Shown: positions 1 to 11,302, numbered from the stretch's first letter. The stretch is 64,000 nucleotides of DNA from Aedes albopictus (GCF_035046485.1 NC_085136.1:155566870-155630869); one strand, 5' to 3'. Notes: generated by a model not told the origin, from the sequence alone. A program made the numbers and translations.

Positions 1-1792
1 CATAAATCATGTATTCCATTGTTTCTACTTTATTAAAACAGATTGATGGAATTTAGACACCCTTTCCGTCAACAATTAATCACCCTTTTCCGATAAGACT
101 CCCCAGAGAAGTGATTGACAACCTTTTTTAATCAGAAAACTCCTTCCCACCCACTATATATTTCTTGTTTTTATTTTTTCTTGCTGACGCATTACGAAAG
201 AACCACCTGTCACCCACGACGTGGACCCACACAGAGGATTTGCGTTTTATCTCACCGTAATTAGAGGGTATACGTCATGTCAGCGAGACGGAGCGGGGTT
301 GCTGTCCTTTAGAGGAGCGGAAAATTGTAGCACAAAATAATACAAGCGACAACAGCAAGAGTCGCGCCCTTTTGAGCGGCAAGGGCTTAGTATTAATTAC
401 CAAACCCAGCGAGCGGGGATCGTGACAAAGTGCTGACTCGTGGTTAAGTGAGAGAATTTTTCCGTCTGTTCCGAGTCACAGCGCAAATGATTCGTCACGG
501 TTGCCTCCACCCCTTTTGTAGACTACATGACAACCATACGAATCGATTACGGTAAACGGTTGATTGTTGCATTGATGTTGGAAGCTTGTGTGCTGTCGCA
601 TTAAATTTCTTATATAGGTCAAAATGTATCTCTATATGACCGATAATATTGGTTCAATAGACCTAATGAAAGGTTTCCGGAAACTCTAGAAATTCTCGAG
701 TAACGTTTTTGGTAGATGTTAGCTTAGTAACCGAGCTTCAAACCCTGCATCTCCCTCTGATGATTGTCAGTTGTCACGTCCGATTTGCCAACTCACCTGA
801 TGACGCCAAATTGATAAAATGTAATTTGATGGTTGTGCGTTAAATGTACTTGTGCCTCACCTCCACACGCCGAGATGGAGTGTGTGTGTTTTGGGAGATG
901 CGTTATGTAGCTGGACCATTGTTATCAATTGAACTCATTACTACGTGCTCAACATCCCATCGAAATTCATTATACAGTTTCAATTAAACTGGCACCACAC
1001 CGGAGTTCAGTGATGTTGATCAATTAAACACAACGCTCATTGATGTCCAATTGAGTGCCATCTAGCATAAATTAATTATCATACGTGTTTGATTGTTGGA
1101 TTGTTGCTAATGGTTTTCAAGTAGATGGAATCCTTTAAAGAACCCATTGTAGTTATACGCTTTGAATTCCACGAGTAAAATACTGTGCATTTCAAAAGTA
1201 TAAGCTTTTACAACTTCAAAGAACATTTTAGTTTGAAACGCTTGTGGTGTTTGTGAAAACTGGGCAGCATGCCGAAATTGGTCAAGTGAGACATTTTAGC
1301 CCAAGACAAACCTTCATCCTGCCAAATTGATTCCGTGATTTTAATCGATGTAGGCAAACATTGTCAAAAAATATCTTTCTGAGAAACAATCTTTTTTTAA
1401 AAAAAAAAAAGCGGATCTGTTAAGCTGTGTAGGCGTTATGCAGGTGAAAGCCACAAGGCGAAAGGCTGCACGAACTCTTCCAAATATTAGATATGTTCTC
1501 GGAAATCCACGAACAGTAGTCCTGGAGTTGGTGTCAACTCCTTACGCAGCCTTCGCGGACGCAAAAGTGAACGGGATTCATCTTGTTAAGCGCCTCCGCG
1601 ATGGTCGTTCGAATAGTTTACGTAGTTGCTAGACTGTATAAAGACAGAGTTTTTTTTTTAAATCTTATCCACTTAATCTATTTTACAGCTTTTTTGCCCA
1701 CTAGGGCACTACGTGAGCGATTCCAATTGGCAGCTGCACTTACATTTTGAACAGCGCCTAAATGTATTCTATTACATTTATTATTATTCTAC
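1..1792. other. Unassigned AT-rich DNA
   Basis: I recognise no gene, RNA or complete element in this stretch. It is AT-rich, with short homopolymers (A/T runs near 1393-1410 and 1650-1660). A 64-codon open frame at 1438-1632 (+) has no motif I recognise and could be chance or a transposon remnant. Confidence 0.4.
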
Positions 1793-1794
1793 TA

Positions 1795-2121
1795 TGGGTA
1801 ACTCTCGCTGAAACCGGCCCGCTATTTACACCTATCTTAAAAAATGTTTAAGGTGCCGATTTTCTGAAAGTCCTCGCTAAAAAGTAAGGAAAATGCATTT
1901 GGTTACTCAAATTGATGGACCCCCCGTTAGTTAGAGCCACAACCATTTTTGCTGACCCCTCGATTTTGGTCAAATGGTGGCTCATTCAAACCGCTATAAC
2001 TCGAAAGTTTCTCCAAAAACTACGTCAAAACGAATTGTTTTTGAAAAGAGGAAAGATAGAGCTACAATTTACAATAATAAAAAAGTGTAAATAGTGGGCT
2101 GGTCTCAGCGAGAATTACCCC
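1795..2121. mobile_element. TA-flanked MITE with ~37-bp inverted ends
   Basis: The ends are imperfect inverted repeats (left GGGTAACTCTCGCTGAAACC; the right end reads GGGGTAATTCTCGCTGAGAC on the other strand). A TA lies immediately outside each end (1793-1794 and 2122-2123). The 327-bp interior has no coding capacity. The TA target duplication fits a non-autonomous Tc1/mariner-type element; the family is inferred from the TSD only. Confidence 0.8.
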
Positions 2122-2269
2122 TATATCGAACTGCTTGGCCTCTGTGCTGCTTTCACTTTTCTTCCCTGTCCTTGGTAGAATGATGAGCACGATGATGAAA
2201 TGATGTGTGGCTGTTGTTCCTTTTTTAGTCCGATTGGGGCCGTCCATTATGGGTTGCCGTTCGCCGTTA

Positions 2270-2436
2270 TCCAATTATCCGGGTCCGTTTGAGCTATGAG
2301 AGCTCAGGAGAGGGTCAAGTGCCAGCCGCTCTCGGGGGAAAGAGCAACTGACGAAGTGCTGGGGCTGAGATCGAACCCATGAGCCATGACCATCCGCTTA
2401 TGAAGCGAACGTGTAGCCACTACGCCACGGGCCCCG
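2270..2436 (-). mobile_element. tRNA-headed SINE, minus strand
   Basis: On the minus strand 2436-2361 reads as a tRNA-like head: a GTGGCGTAGTGG box-A-like block, an arm with loop CTTCATAAG, and a box B GGGTTCGATCTC, closed by GGGGC/GCCCC. A shorter unrelated body follows to about 2270. The head differs from the Feilai-like SINEs elsewhere in the window, so this is a second SINE type or a tRNA-derived relic. A functional tRNA gene is unlikely because the acceptor stem is imperfect. Confidence 0.6.
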
Positions 2437-2439
2437 GCT

Positions 2440-2760
2440 AAAGACAGAGTTGACAGGACAAAGACCGCAAGTAATAACGGCCTGGTACGTGAAATAATAA
2501 AGCCGTTTCACAAACCAGCGGAGCCCGGACCTGCAAAAAACCGTTAAACTGAAAGTGATTTCGAAGTCATGTACCAAAAACGACACAAAAAGGGACAGTT
2601 ACAGTTAGTCAAAACAATTGACAAAAAACGATAGTAATTATTTTCCCCCTGAGGAAGACACTATCCCCGTGTCGAAACGTCGAGTGAATAAAACAACTCG
2701 TTTTTTAAATCCCAAGACTGCGTAGCCGTTAATCGAGAGATTGCGTTTTATATATAATCA
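2440..2760 (+). mobile_element. Retroelement fragment with hammerhead-like hairpin
   Basis: At 2649-2677 the plus strand has CTGAGGA, a spare A, a GACAC/GTGTC hairpin and then GAAA, followed by CGTC. CTGANGA plus stem II plus GAAA is the hammerhead ribozyme core order, and such motifs are known from Penelope-like elements. The extra A between core and stem II departs from the canonical fold. A related, more degenerate block lies at 8690-8760 on the minus strand. No reverse transcriptase remnant is visible beside it. Confidence 0.4.
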
Positions 2761-2997
2761 AATTGGGTTTTTTCATGGCTTTCAACTCAACCGGACTGCA
2801 GCCTAACGTACTTCGGCCTGACATACTTCTGCCTAATGATCCAGCACCATCTTTTTGGCTCGATAATCCTTCATTTGATAAAATTTTCCTTCTTTCAAGC
2901 ATAGGCTGCTTTTCAATTTGAGCTGATCAATTATTCATCAGTAATTTGACTGCTGATATATTTGTTTTATTTTTTGGTTTTGTAACCAACTGTTCTA

Positions 2998-3391
2998 CAC
3001 TGAAATAAATTTTGTTGTGGAAACTACCGATTCCATAGTAAAATTATTAACCGTATCTGTAATTCTAAACCGACTGCAAAATCTGTGAAGTTCACTGAAA
3101 TATGCTTAAAGTAACAATGCATTGCAGTAAATTTGACTGAAAGCGTAGTTGCTTCAAAAACAAAATATTTGTAATTTTTATTGGACACGCATCTAACTAC
3201 ACAGTATGGTTATAAATACGATGTCCAGTTGTTACATTAGTTTTATTTTTGGTAATGTTAACTGCACTGCTAGTTAACCCGACAGTGTTCTAGTGGAATT
3301 AAATGAAAATTGTTGTCGGCTGAGAATCATAGGTACGGTTATTAATTTTACTATGGAATCGATAGATTCCACAACAAAATTTATTTCAGTG
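2998..3391. mobile_element. 394-bp TA MITE, copy 1
   Basis: Long inverted ends start CACTGAAATAAATTTTGTTG and are flanked by TA on both sides (2996-2997, 3392-3393). A second copy of exactly the same length and orientation lies at 53685-54078. No coding capacity. The TA duplication suggests mobilisation by a Tc1/mariner-type transposase. Confidence 0.9.
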
Positions 3392-3393
3392 TA

Positions 3394-4865
3394 GTATTTA
3401 TAGGCGTTATAGTAGAAATCTTCATAAAGGATTCTCCCTTCTTCCATTATATGCTGTTCTTTCAAAATATTTTCGGCATCCTAACTACTAATATCCCGCA
3501 TAGAAAAATACAGTTTGTGATAACATCCAAACAGTACATGTCTCCTTACAGTTAATGTTACTTTGTCACAAATGGTTGTTATTGTGTTGAAAAATATGAA
3601 TCCCGAAGCTTTCGACAATAAAGAACACCAATATTAATCCATGTCTAATTTTAACAATTTGTCAAAGTGTCCACACATTGTTCAACAATTTGTTGGTGCA
3701 TTTTTGTCATAAATTGTAGAAATATTAAGTCAACGTCTGTCAAATGGTTCGCTTTTCCATTTGCACAGCACACATACATATATACATTTCACCATAAGTT
3801 ACTCACTTTTAACAATTTGGCAAATGGGTGCATGCGTTAATAGTAGTGAGCTTTGTGTATTGAATAATTTTTGTGTGTTGGCAAATTTTCATCGTGCAGC
3901 CGCTGTTGTTCATTATCAAAATTAGCAATAAACCAGGAAATCCAGAGAACTTCCGCTTTTTCGCACAGGATGTCTTGAACATCCAGCGACCGGAAAAGGT
4001 AAGTTATCCGAATCTTATACTATACCGAGTGTTACTGCCGTAGAAACTTCACAAATCTTTGCGTAACCAACCGTTCTGCTTGAATTTATTCCAGATGAAA
4101 ACCACAACCTACTCCCAGTCAAGCCCAAGCTGTCCATCATGGATTAGGCAGTGCTGTTATCTCCAGATTTGTCCTTGGGTGTTTGTACGGAACAACGGGA
4201 GGCTAAAACAAACATCGGATGGCGCACAGATCATGATGCCGCTGGAAGAGAGTAGTAATCGGAAGGCAGAGGAACATGTTTGAAAGATGCCATTGAAGCT
4301 CAATCATTGAAGCGATGGATCAACTCATCGCAATTACAACGTTATAGGATCCTGCAATAATTTTCGAACTAGATGTCCCCCGGCAGAGTTCTGCTACTAC
4401 CAGGGCTATACTGTCCTGCTTGACGAGAGTTACTAGTGATTTCCAATCTAACGTTTTTCTTGGATTGAAGAAGTAAGAATGGTCTAGTGAGCATGTTACA
4501 ATTCAAGACTAAAGATCGCATCAGATTTTTGTAAACTATCACACTTGTGTTGATTCAGGAATACACCCTCGAAACTCTTCACAACAAATATAAACCGAGC
4601 AAAAATCGCAATTTCCTGGCTAGATACGATGGTGTGCGCGGGTAGATTGAACTGCATGAACTCGGCCTAAGTTAGTGTTCAGTTTCATTATACATACCTA
4701 AGTGTTGAATGATTTTAAATAGAAAAAAAAATGCGCGGTGTAAAACAAACAGTTACGTAAAATTTATAATTTAACTTGACCAACATTTTTGTAAATCTCG
4801 TTTTAAATACCAGTTTTTTATAAAAATATACGCTTTTTCATTATTCATCTCTTTATTTTTTAAGG
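3394..4865. other. Unassigned AT-rich DNA
   Basis: No gene or full element recognised. Around 3640-3850 there are several variants of an ACAATTTG-rich motif. The 74-codon open frame at 4059-4283 (+) shows no domain I can name. Confidence 0.35.
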
Positions 4866-5029
4866 CAATTTGCTATTATCAAGTAACTGTTTTCAAGAAC
4901 AAAAAACCATGTCAATTTGCAATCAAATCAGCATTATATGTTCAAAATTAGAAAAATAAAGGCTCATTTTAATGCAAATCGACATGATTTTTTTGTTCGC
5001 GAAACCAGTTACTCGATAATAGCAAATTG
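4866..5029. repeat. Foldback repeat (~164 bp)
   Basis: The left arm begins CAATTTGCTATTATC and the right arm ends GATAATAGCAAATTG. The two arms pair imperfectly over about 60 nt (AAGTAACTG against CAGTTACTC, then the AAAAAACCATGTC block). This is MITE-like architecture, but I cannot define a clean target duplication. Confidence 0.65.
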
Positions 5030-5423
5030 TTCAATAACTTATTTTAAAAACGTATGTAAACAATACAGTATACTGTACACTTCAACATGTTATACAATAA
5101 ACTGACAATTTCATTGAAAGTAATTATTTTATGGTTTCACAGTTTTACAACAATTTGCCATACAATTTTTGCTCCAAAAAATGGATAATATGTCGACAAT
5201 TTGGCATACTGTTTCGCGAAAATTTTGTTCGAGAAAAATGCTGATTTTTTATTGTAACCTAACTTAACCGCCTATTCGTCATATTGTTATTTGGCCCATT
5301 ACAATATGCCAAATGGGTTACTACAATATACTCACACTAAAACATACTGTGATGACTGACTACATGTGAGATTGTACAAGCATTGTAGGAAATTGTTGTA
5401 AACAGTATGCGAGATAGTGCATT

Positions 5424-5703
5424 TCTCTTCTTCTTCTTGGCGTAACGTCCTCACTGGGACAAAGCCTGCTTCTCAGCTTAGTGTTCAATGAGCACTTCCA
5501 CAGTTTTTAACTGAGAGCTTCCTCTGCCAATGACCATTTTGCATGTGTATATCGTGTGGCAGGCACGAAGATACTCTATGCCCAAGGAAGTCAAGGAAAT
5601 TTCCTTTACGAAAAGATCCTGGACCGACCGGGAATCGAACCCGGCACCCTCAGCATGGTCATGCTGAATACCCGTGCGTTTACCGCCTCGGCTATATGGG
5701 CCC
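5424..5703 (-). mobile_element. Feilai-type tRNA-derived SINE, minus strand
   Basis: Read on the minus strand it has a tRNA-like head (TAGCCGAGGCGGTAAACG, then box B GGTTCGATTCC), a conserved body and an (AAGAAG)n-like tail. Near-identical bodies occur at 6122-6372 (+) and 29411-29687 (-). Box A and box B imply an internal RNA polymerase III promoter, and LINE machinery would supply mobility. Feilai is the Aedes SINE family it resembles; the name is from memory of the architecture. Confidence 0.85.
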
Positions 5704-6121
5704 TCAAATAGTGCATTTACGGTTTACAATTATGCGGGATGTTCTGTAGAAATGTCAATTTCAAATGCTACTTCGGTCATAATTGATCAATTCATTTACA
5801 AAAAAAATCTGAAGAGTGCTTAGCTTCAAATCTATTTGTCACTCAAATTGAGTTCCATTGACTTTTGGTTTTAAAGCCTTTTAATACCCATTAAAATTTT
5901 GCTCATAGACTTCCTCCACAAGCAAAAATAATTTAAGACTTGTGAAGTTTCAGTTATTCAGTTATCATGTGTTTACAATGACAAAGAACTTTAGGAGATT
6001 ACTACCACAATTTTGATGACTCGTTTTAAAGGTATTCTTCGTTTAAGGGGTATTGTCATCGATTGAATATTCAAAAATAAATAGAAAGAGCAGCCTATGA
6101 ATAAAAGAAGTGAAAATTATG
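5704..6121. other. Spacer between two inverted SINEs
   Basis: AT-rich DNA with no motif I recognise. It separates the minus-strand SINE at 5424-5703 from the plus-strand copy starting at 6122, so transcripts crossing the region could form a long hairpin. Confidence 0.4.
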
Positions 6122-6372
6122 ATGAGCATGACCATGCTGAGGGTGGCGGGTTCGATTCCCGGTCGGTCCAGGATCTTTTCGTAAAGGAAATTTCCTTGAC
6201 TTCCTTGGGCATAGAGTATCTTCGTGCCTGCCACACGATATACACATGCAAAATGGTCATTGGCAGAGGAAGCTCTCAGTTAATAACTGTGGAAGTGCTC
6301 ATAGAACACTAAGCTGAGAAGCAGGCTTTGTCCCAGTGAGGACGTTACGCCAAGAAGAGGAGAGGAGAGGAG
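6122..6372 (+). mobile_element. Feilai-type SINE, 5'-truncated, plus strand
   Basis: It starts inside the tRNA-like head (box B GGTTCGATTCCCGG retained, box A lost) and continues through the full body to an AAGAAGAGGAGAGG tail. It matches 5424-5703 and 29411-29687 with few differences. Without box A its own promoter is probably inactive. Confidence 0.85.
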
Positions 6373-6689
6373 TGTTCTTAGTTGAGTGCCATATCATTTT
6401 CAATCAGTACAACAGAAAAGAACGACCCATACCTAATTAAAAGAAGAGCAAACCTCATTGAAGCATCATGAAGAACATGATATCTCTAAAAATTCATGAT
6501 AAGAGGGAATGGACAATATCCATGAGGTGTGAGTTTCCATGATCTTGATATCTTTCTCAAGACTACACATCGACAGACTTTGTACTCAGGCTAATTTTCC
6601 GCTATTTCGTTTCAATGACTAGTTCAGACAATGGAATTAATCAAGAAAGTCATCAGAAACCAGTACTAAAAATAGGTTTACAAATATTT

Positions 6690-6870
6690 CGGGGAAACGG
6701 TCAATTCGGGAAAACGGTTCGTTCGGGGATTTTTTTTTCGGGGAAAAAACTTTCGGGGAAACTTCATTCGGGGAACTGGTTTTCGGGGAAATGTCATACA
6801 ATCGTAAATGTCTCCCATCGACCAAAACGAAGTCGGGGCAATGGAAACAGCAGTGGAAACAATTTGAATT
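6690..6870. repeat. TTCGGGGAA short-motif repeat cluster
   Basis: About ten variants of TTCGGGG(A/T)AA occur here at irregular spacing. The same motif forms the subterminal arrays of the hAT-like element at 12939-14260, so this may be a remnant end of that family. The two overlapping open frames here, one per strand, are probably by-products of the repeat. Confidence 0.6.
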
Positions 6871-6872
6871 TC

Positions 6873-7734
6873 GGGGGTTCCTTTGAAACTGCCACCGGAG
6901 GATACACAGGAGTAACAGTGATTCTATGCTCATAAATCTGCGCGGTTACGAACGAACAAAATTTCCGAAAGAGTTTTTACAGTAAATGGGATAAGAACAG
7001 ATTAGGGAACAAATCATTAATTAATAAAGTTAAATAAGAAGACTGTCAGTACAGTGGATCGGGATGAACTTAAATCGTATTTTCTAAAAACAAACTGAAG
7101 AGAGTGTATTGTTTGATGTACGACTAGCGATGGAGCAATGAAGAGATGCATTCCTGAGTTGGTGAGTTCGTTTAATGCTGTTGTTGTATTGTGAAAGATT
7201 TGCTTGATAGAATGGCAATTAGCAATTTCGTATTTTTATTGTGCTTACGATATGGGCATACCTTTCTATACATTTGGGGATGGTTTCTTTTTTTTTTCGT
7301 TTCAGAGAGCAAGTAATGGCGTTTAAGCGTAGGCTTTGAAGCCAAGGCACTTAGAGAAATGCCTGTGCTCCATCCTAGGAGAAGAGACGCCAACTAAAAC
7401 GGAGCGTGCAATAACTTTCTTAGCAGCACCACTCCCAACGATTTTATGTTCAAACACCATTCCCCTAAAACAAAACGGTTGATACGGTTGTCCCCGTTTC
7501 TCCCTTAATTAAATTCAAAAAGTTTTGTTTATCACGTTATTCATAAGTAAATAATCTGATTGCCATAAATTTTTGAAATATCTTTCAACCCATTAGTCTG
7601 CACAGCGGGCCTGGACATTTTAATATTTGTGTTACGTCTCTGACATGCTGCAAATATTAAAGTTGACAAGAAAATATCAGAAGAAATTTTAATATTTCCA
7701 GGATGCTTTTCAATACTGGCTGTGCAATATTCTT
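6873..7734. other. Unassigned DNA
   Basis: No gene or bounded element recognised. It contains short T-rich runs (7290-7298) and ends against the dispersed repeat that starts near 7735. Confidence 0.35.
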
Positions 7735-8232
7735 GTTCACCTTTTCATAAATATTCTCTGATTCTCATGTCCACCCCCGTATTTTGATTGGCATCCTAGA
7801 AGAAGTAACTGGTCAAAATTTCAGCCAAATCCATTGAAATTAAGAGGTGCATCAAATCAATTTTGTGTTTTTTGACTATTTTTGAACTTTAAAAAATCAT
7901 AACTACACTTAAACTTGTCAAAACTTAATTCTTTTGGCACAAATTGAAAGCTATACTTGTTTGCTACAAGTTCTCCGAACAATGTATGCCAATAAAATTG
8001 AAGGAAATATGTGTAATCATCACATTTGTAATCAGAAGAACCTTGAAAAGTTGAGTTTTTGATAGATTTCGTTCTAAAACACTCTAATATACGTCAGAAG
8101 TTGGATTTTTTTTTAAATATTCTCCAATGTTTTGTGGTTATTTGCTTCTTTGATACCAATGCTGTAGGAGTTGAGCAAAAATTGCTCTAATTCGTGAAAG
8201 CCAAATGTGTCTTAAAAAGTAGCTTTCCGGGG
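7735..8232 (+). repeat. Dispersed repeat, copy 1
   Basis: This segment is the reverse complement of 14270-14413 plus 15160-15411. Shared landmarks include TGGCACAAATTGAAAGCTAT, CAAATAACCACAAAACATTGG (as its complement) and AAAGCCAAAT. The copies are inverted, and copy 2 carries an extra ~745 bp. No coding capacity; family unknown. Confidence 0.75.
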
Positions 8233-8360
8233 GCAATCATGCTTTGGAGCGTAGAAAGTGACATCGCATCAGCACTGATATTGACACCCGTGGTAGGGGG
8301 TAGCCAAGGCAAGCTACAAGGAAGCAAAGCTACTACGTTCGGTACAATTTCGCGTCACAG

Positions 8361-8617
8361 CGTGATTGCCTGTGGTTAAGGCAATGGGCCGCAAATCCGG
8401 AGACGGCGGGTTCGATTCCCGTTCCGATCGGGGAAATTTTCTCAACTCCCTAGGCATTGTGTACCATTGTCCTTGCCTCACAATGTACAAATTCATGCAA
8501 TGGCAGGAAAAGAATGCCCTTCTATTAATAACTGTGGAAGTGCTCAAAGAGTTGAAGAGAGGCCGGACAACTTCCAGTGGGAACGTAGAGCCACAAAGAA
8601 GAAGAAGAAGAAGAATA
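8361..8617 (+). mobile_element. Feilai-like SINE (second subfamily), plus strand
   Basis: The head has GTGGTTAAGGC (box A-like) and GGTTCGATTCCCG (box B). The body shares AACTGTGGAAGTGCTCA with the other SINEs, and the tail is (AAG)n ending near 8617. It belongs with 16111-16361 and 12306-12806 rather than with the 5424-5703 group. The 175-codon frame across it is not a gene. Confidence 0.8.
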
Positions 8618-8689
8618 AGTATAATTAGTCTGATGATAAATCGACTATTTAGTGAAATTGATTATGTTTGGCTACGCAGTCATTTATTG

Positions 8690-8760
8690 AACAAACGACG
8701 TTCTTTATTTGCCCGACGTTTCGACACGGGGTATGTGTCTTTCTCTGGGTGTAAATATTT
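8690..8760 (-). mobile_element. Hammerhead-like hairpin, degenerate copy
   Basis: On the minus strand a GACAC/GTGTC hairpin is followed by GAAA and CGTCGGGC. The upstream core reads CAGAGAA in place of the CTGAGGA found at 2649. The surrounding text (GGTACATGACTTTGAAATT, 8810-8828) also mirrors 2560-2580, so the two fragments derive from one family. Confidence 0.4.
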
Positions 8761-8884
8761 GTATCGCTATTTGTCCTATGTTTGGTCTAGCTGTAACTGT
8801 CGGTTTTTGGTACATGACTTTGAAATTTTTAATTTTCCTGCACAACTTATACTGCCCAATCAAGTTGTGCGGGAAAAATCAAGT

Positions 8885-9089
8885 AGAATGTAGTGGTAGT
8901 GACGATGCTAATCCCTTCGCAAGAAGTGGGGTGGCGAGGTTTTCGTTAAGGAGGAGCGAGGAAGTAGGAGCGGGAAACTGCGCACGCAGCTCCAGCGTGG
9001 GAGCTCCGATCCACGCCCCGGTAAGCCAGCCGGTTGGGATACTGGACAAGCGTGGTTGTTAAGGGCCATCAGCCAAAAAAAAAAAAAAA
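8885..9089 (+). mobile_element. Poly(A)-tailed retroposon fragment
   Basis: GC-richer sequence than its surroundings ends in a 15-nt A tract (9075-9089), as expected of the 3' end of a LINE or processed retroposon. No open frame or domain identifies the family. Confidence 0.4.
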
Positions 9090-9616
9090 GAGAAGGACTT
9101 TCCGCAATCGAGGTAGGTAGCTGAGCAGCAGCTTGGCAATCGACTTTGCGTTTACGAAATCCTACAATTATGGTTGAAAAATCACGTAAGTCGATTAACG
9201 ATGCCAAGCAGGATCACGTGAGACTCGTGAAGATTGCAGCGGCGGTGTAACCTGTGAAAGTTAAGTCTACCCAAACGGTGGCCTTCTTGCCCGAGCAGAA
9301 GAGAATAATAACAGTATAACAAAATGCGTTATTTTGGCAAAATAACTGCATAATGGAATTAGTTATTTTTGAGATATTAACATAACATATTGAGTTATAA
9401 ACTTGTCTGTCATAAGCGGCAAAATAACAAGTCACATAACAAAAATTTGTTCCTGGAAAATCAATATAATAATATGTTTTGTTAGTGTCAATAACAACTT
9501 AATAACAGTGAATTTGGGAAATATTTCAATAACAAATTTTGATATTAAAGAGTTATTGATAACATCCCGAAAGCAAAATTAGTTATGATATCAAACAATT
9601 GCACATGCTGTTGAAT

Positions 9617-9703
9617 AGGATGCTAAATTGGAGGCGATATGCGTACACTTTACCCGTGGTTAAATGAAAGCATGTACGCATATGGCCTCCACATTAGCAT
9701 CCT
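9617..9703. repeat. 87-nt near-perfect hairpin
   Basis: The arms AGGATGCTAA...GCGTACA and TGTACGC...TTAGCATCCT pair over about 33 positions with a ~22-nt loop. It lies inside copy A of the CCCGAGCAGA element. It could be a tiny MITE or a microRNA-like foldback; the sequence alone does not decide. Confidence 0.6.
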
Positions 9704-9716
9704 TTTCTACATCATA

Positions 9717-9929
9717 GGGTCTGGAACCATTTGGGCAGGAGCACCTATTTTGGGCACTTGCTGCTATAACTCAGTCAATTTTCTATAGGTTGACTTGATT
9801 TTTGAGACACGATCGGATACGCACATTATCTAGCCATGTTCGAAAGTTCATGTCAATTTGTTTGAAACTGATGGAGTTATAGCAGCAAGTGCCCAAAATA
9901 GGTGCTCCTGCCCAAATGGTCCCAAACCC
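9717..9929. mobile_element. TA MITE with ~55-bp arms
   Basis: The left end GGGTCTGGAACCATTTGGGC and the right end (complement GGGTTTGGGACCATTTGGGC) are imperfect inverted repeats that extend through a GTGCCCAAAATAGGTGC block. TA flanks both ends (9715-9716, 9930-9931). It sits inside copy A of the CCCGAGCAGA element, so it is younger than that insertion. Confidence 0.85.
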
Positions 9930-10937
9930 TATATGACTTCGTGTTGGCTGAGAATGCTATATATATTTAGACCAGCATGTGAGAATAACGGAACAATCAT
10001 TGCAAACTTAAGTTTCTCTCTTCCCTCATAGGCGTATTTTAAACTATTCATGTAATCTTTTACCACAAATAGGTAGATCCGACTTCATCCTCTGGAACGA
10101 CAGGGAAAACATGTGAAAATATAAAATATTTCTGAAAAATCCCATTCAAAACCATCTACAATTTTGGATTCAGCTGTCTGTATTAGCCTCGTTCAAACAA
10201 GTTTACTAAATTAGTTTGGCATTTTTATCATTGAAATTCTCATGTCAAATGCGGAATCTGGAACGTCCCTTTCAAACCCCACCTTCAATATCGTCGCTAT
10301 GTTCACGTTTTGATGTATGTAGGGTGCTGAGCCACTTGGGCAATGGCTGATATTTTGGGAAATTTTCAGCTACAACTCAGTCAATTTCAAACCTCGCGGC
10401 GCCCAGCAGGGAATTGGTTTTGTACACATTACAGCACCTCCATGTCACGTAATATACCACACCTCTTAACAAATATGATACCGTCAGCATAACTCGCGAA
10501 ATACTGTAAATAACGTTGTTGAATGACGTAGGATTTATTTCAAAACTTGTTGTTTTGATAGCAATAGCATAAAGTATTGGTACACTCTCAATAATACAAT
10601 AATAATCAAACTTGTTCCACAACAAAATGTAATATTAAAATATTATTTAATGGCTGTGTACCAATAGCTTGGTCATAACAAAATAAGATTGTCCAACAAA
10701 ACATGTTATGGAAACGTAATGCCATGACAATACAATAATAACAAAACGAGATATAAAAACAGGTTTTGTAATTTTGCAGTTATTAGTTTGATATTCCCCT
10801 CTGCTCGGGTGGTGTCCTTCGCTTTCGCATGTAGTCCAAAAGGTGTGGTGGATGCAACTGCTCGTGATAAGCACTCGCAGAAGCAGGTGAGGCTGCCGTC
10901 AGGTGAGGAGCTGTCTGGCGGTGCCCACAAAGCCCTA

Positions 10938-11047
10938 CCCGAGCAGAAAAGAATACCTAACAAACACCATATCAATACCAACTTTTGCTCTAATACCTAA
11001 AACTGTTATTTCGACGATATCATACATAATGTAATAAGAACATCACA
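10938..11047. mobile_element. Third CCCGAGCAGA end fragment
   Basis: CCCGAGCAGAAAAGAATA starts at 10938, and the following CAAACACCATATCAATACC block recurs inverted near 12125-12165. This suggests a third, diverged family member spanning roughly 10938-12190 and invaded by the Helitron-like element. Its far terminus is not seen. Confidence 0.4.
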
Positions 11048-11048
11048 A

Positions 11049-11302
11049 TCTATATATATAAAAATGCAGTGGCATACGTGGGACCGCGCATAACTCACGA
11101 ACGAAACGTCCGATTTGGGTCATCTTTGTTTTGTTCTGTTAGTTTTCACCCAAGGAAGGTTTATGAGCTGATAAACATTGAAAAATTGAGAGTTTTTGAA
11201 AATTGGGTTTTCAGACATTTTGAACGGGGACTTGGACTTGGCTAGGGACTTGAAACGTCAAAAAACGCAGTAGGCAAGACAAAGTTTGCCGGGTACAGCT
11301 AG
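11049..11302 (+). mobile_element. Non-autonomous Helitron-like element (254 bp)
   Basis: The 5' end is TCTATATATATAAAAATG and the 3' end is CTAG, inserted between A (11048) and T (11303), as known for Helitrons. About 10 nt upstream of CTAG is a hairpin with stem GGCAA/TTGCC (near 11273-11290). There are no terminal inverted repeats and no coding capacity. It fits the short Helitron derivatives common in mosquitoes and moths. Confidence 0.75.

Larger units (their letters stand above)
9290..10809. mobile_element. CCCGAGCAGA-ended DNA element, copy A
   Basis: Left end CCCGAGCAGAAGAGAATA and right end TATTCCCCTCTGCTCGGG form terminal inverted repeats. Both subterminal regions are rich in variants of ATAACAAA. 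The left half matches the right half of copy B (16403-17540) and vice versa, so B is an inverted copy. The interior 9616-10380 differs between the copies and holds later insertions. No transposase frame is seen, and I found no convincing target duplication. Confidence 0.75.

Noticed and set aside
2361..2436. Functional tRNA with CAT in the anticodon loop
   Set aside because: The acceptor stem is imperfect and the sequence is joined to a SINE-like body; better read as a SINE head.
8366..8893. 175-codon plus-strand frame
   Set aside because: Its first half is SINE body and (AAG)n tail and its second half is the hammerhead-like retroelement fragment.
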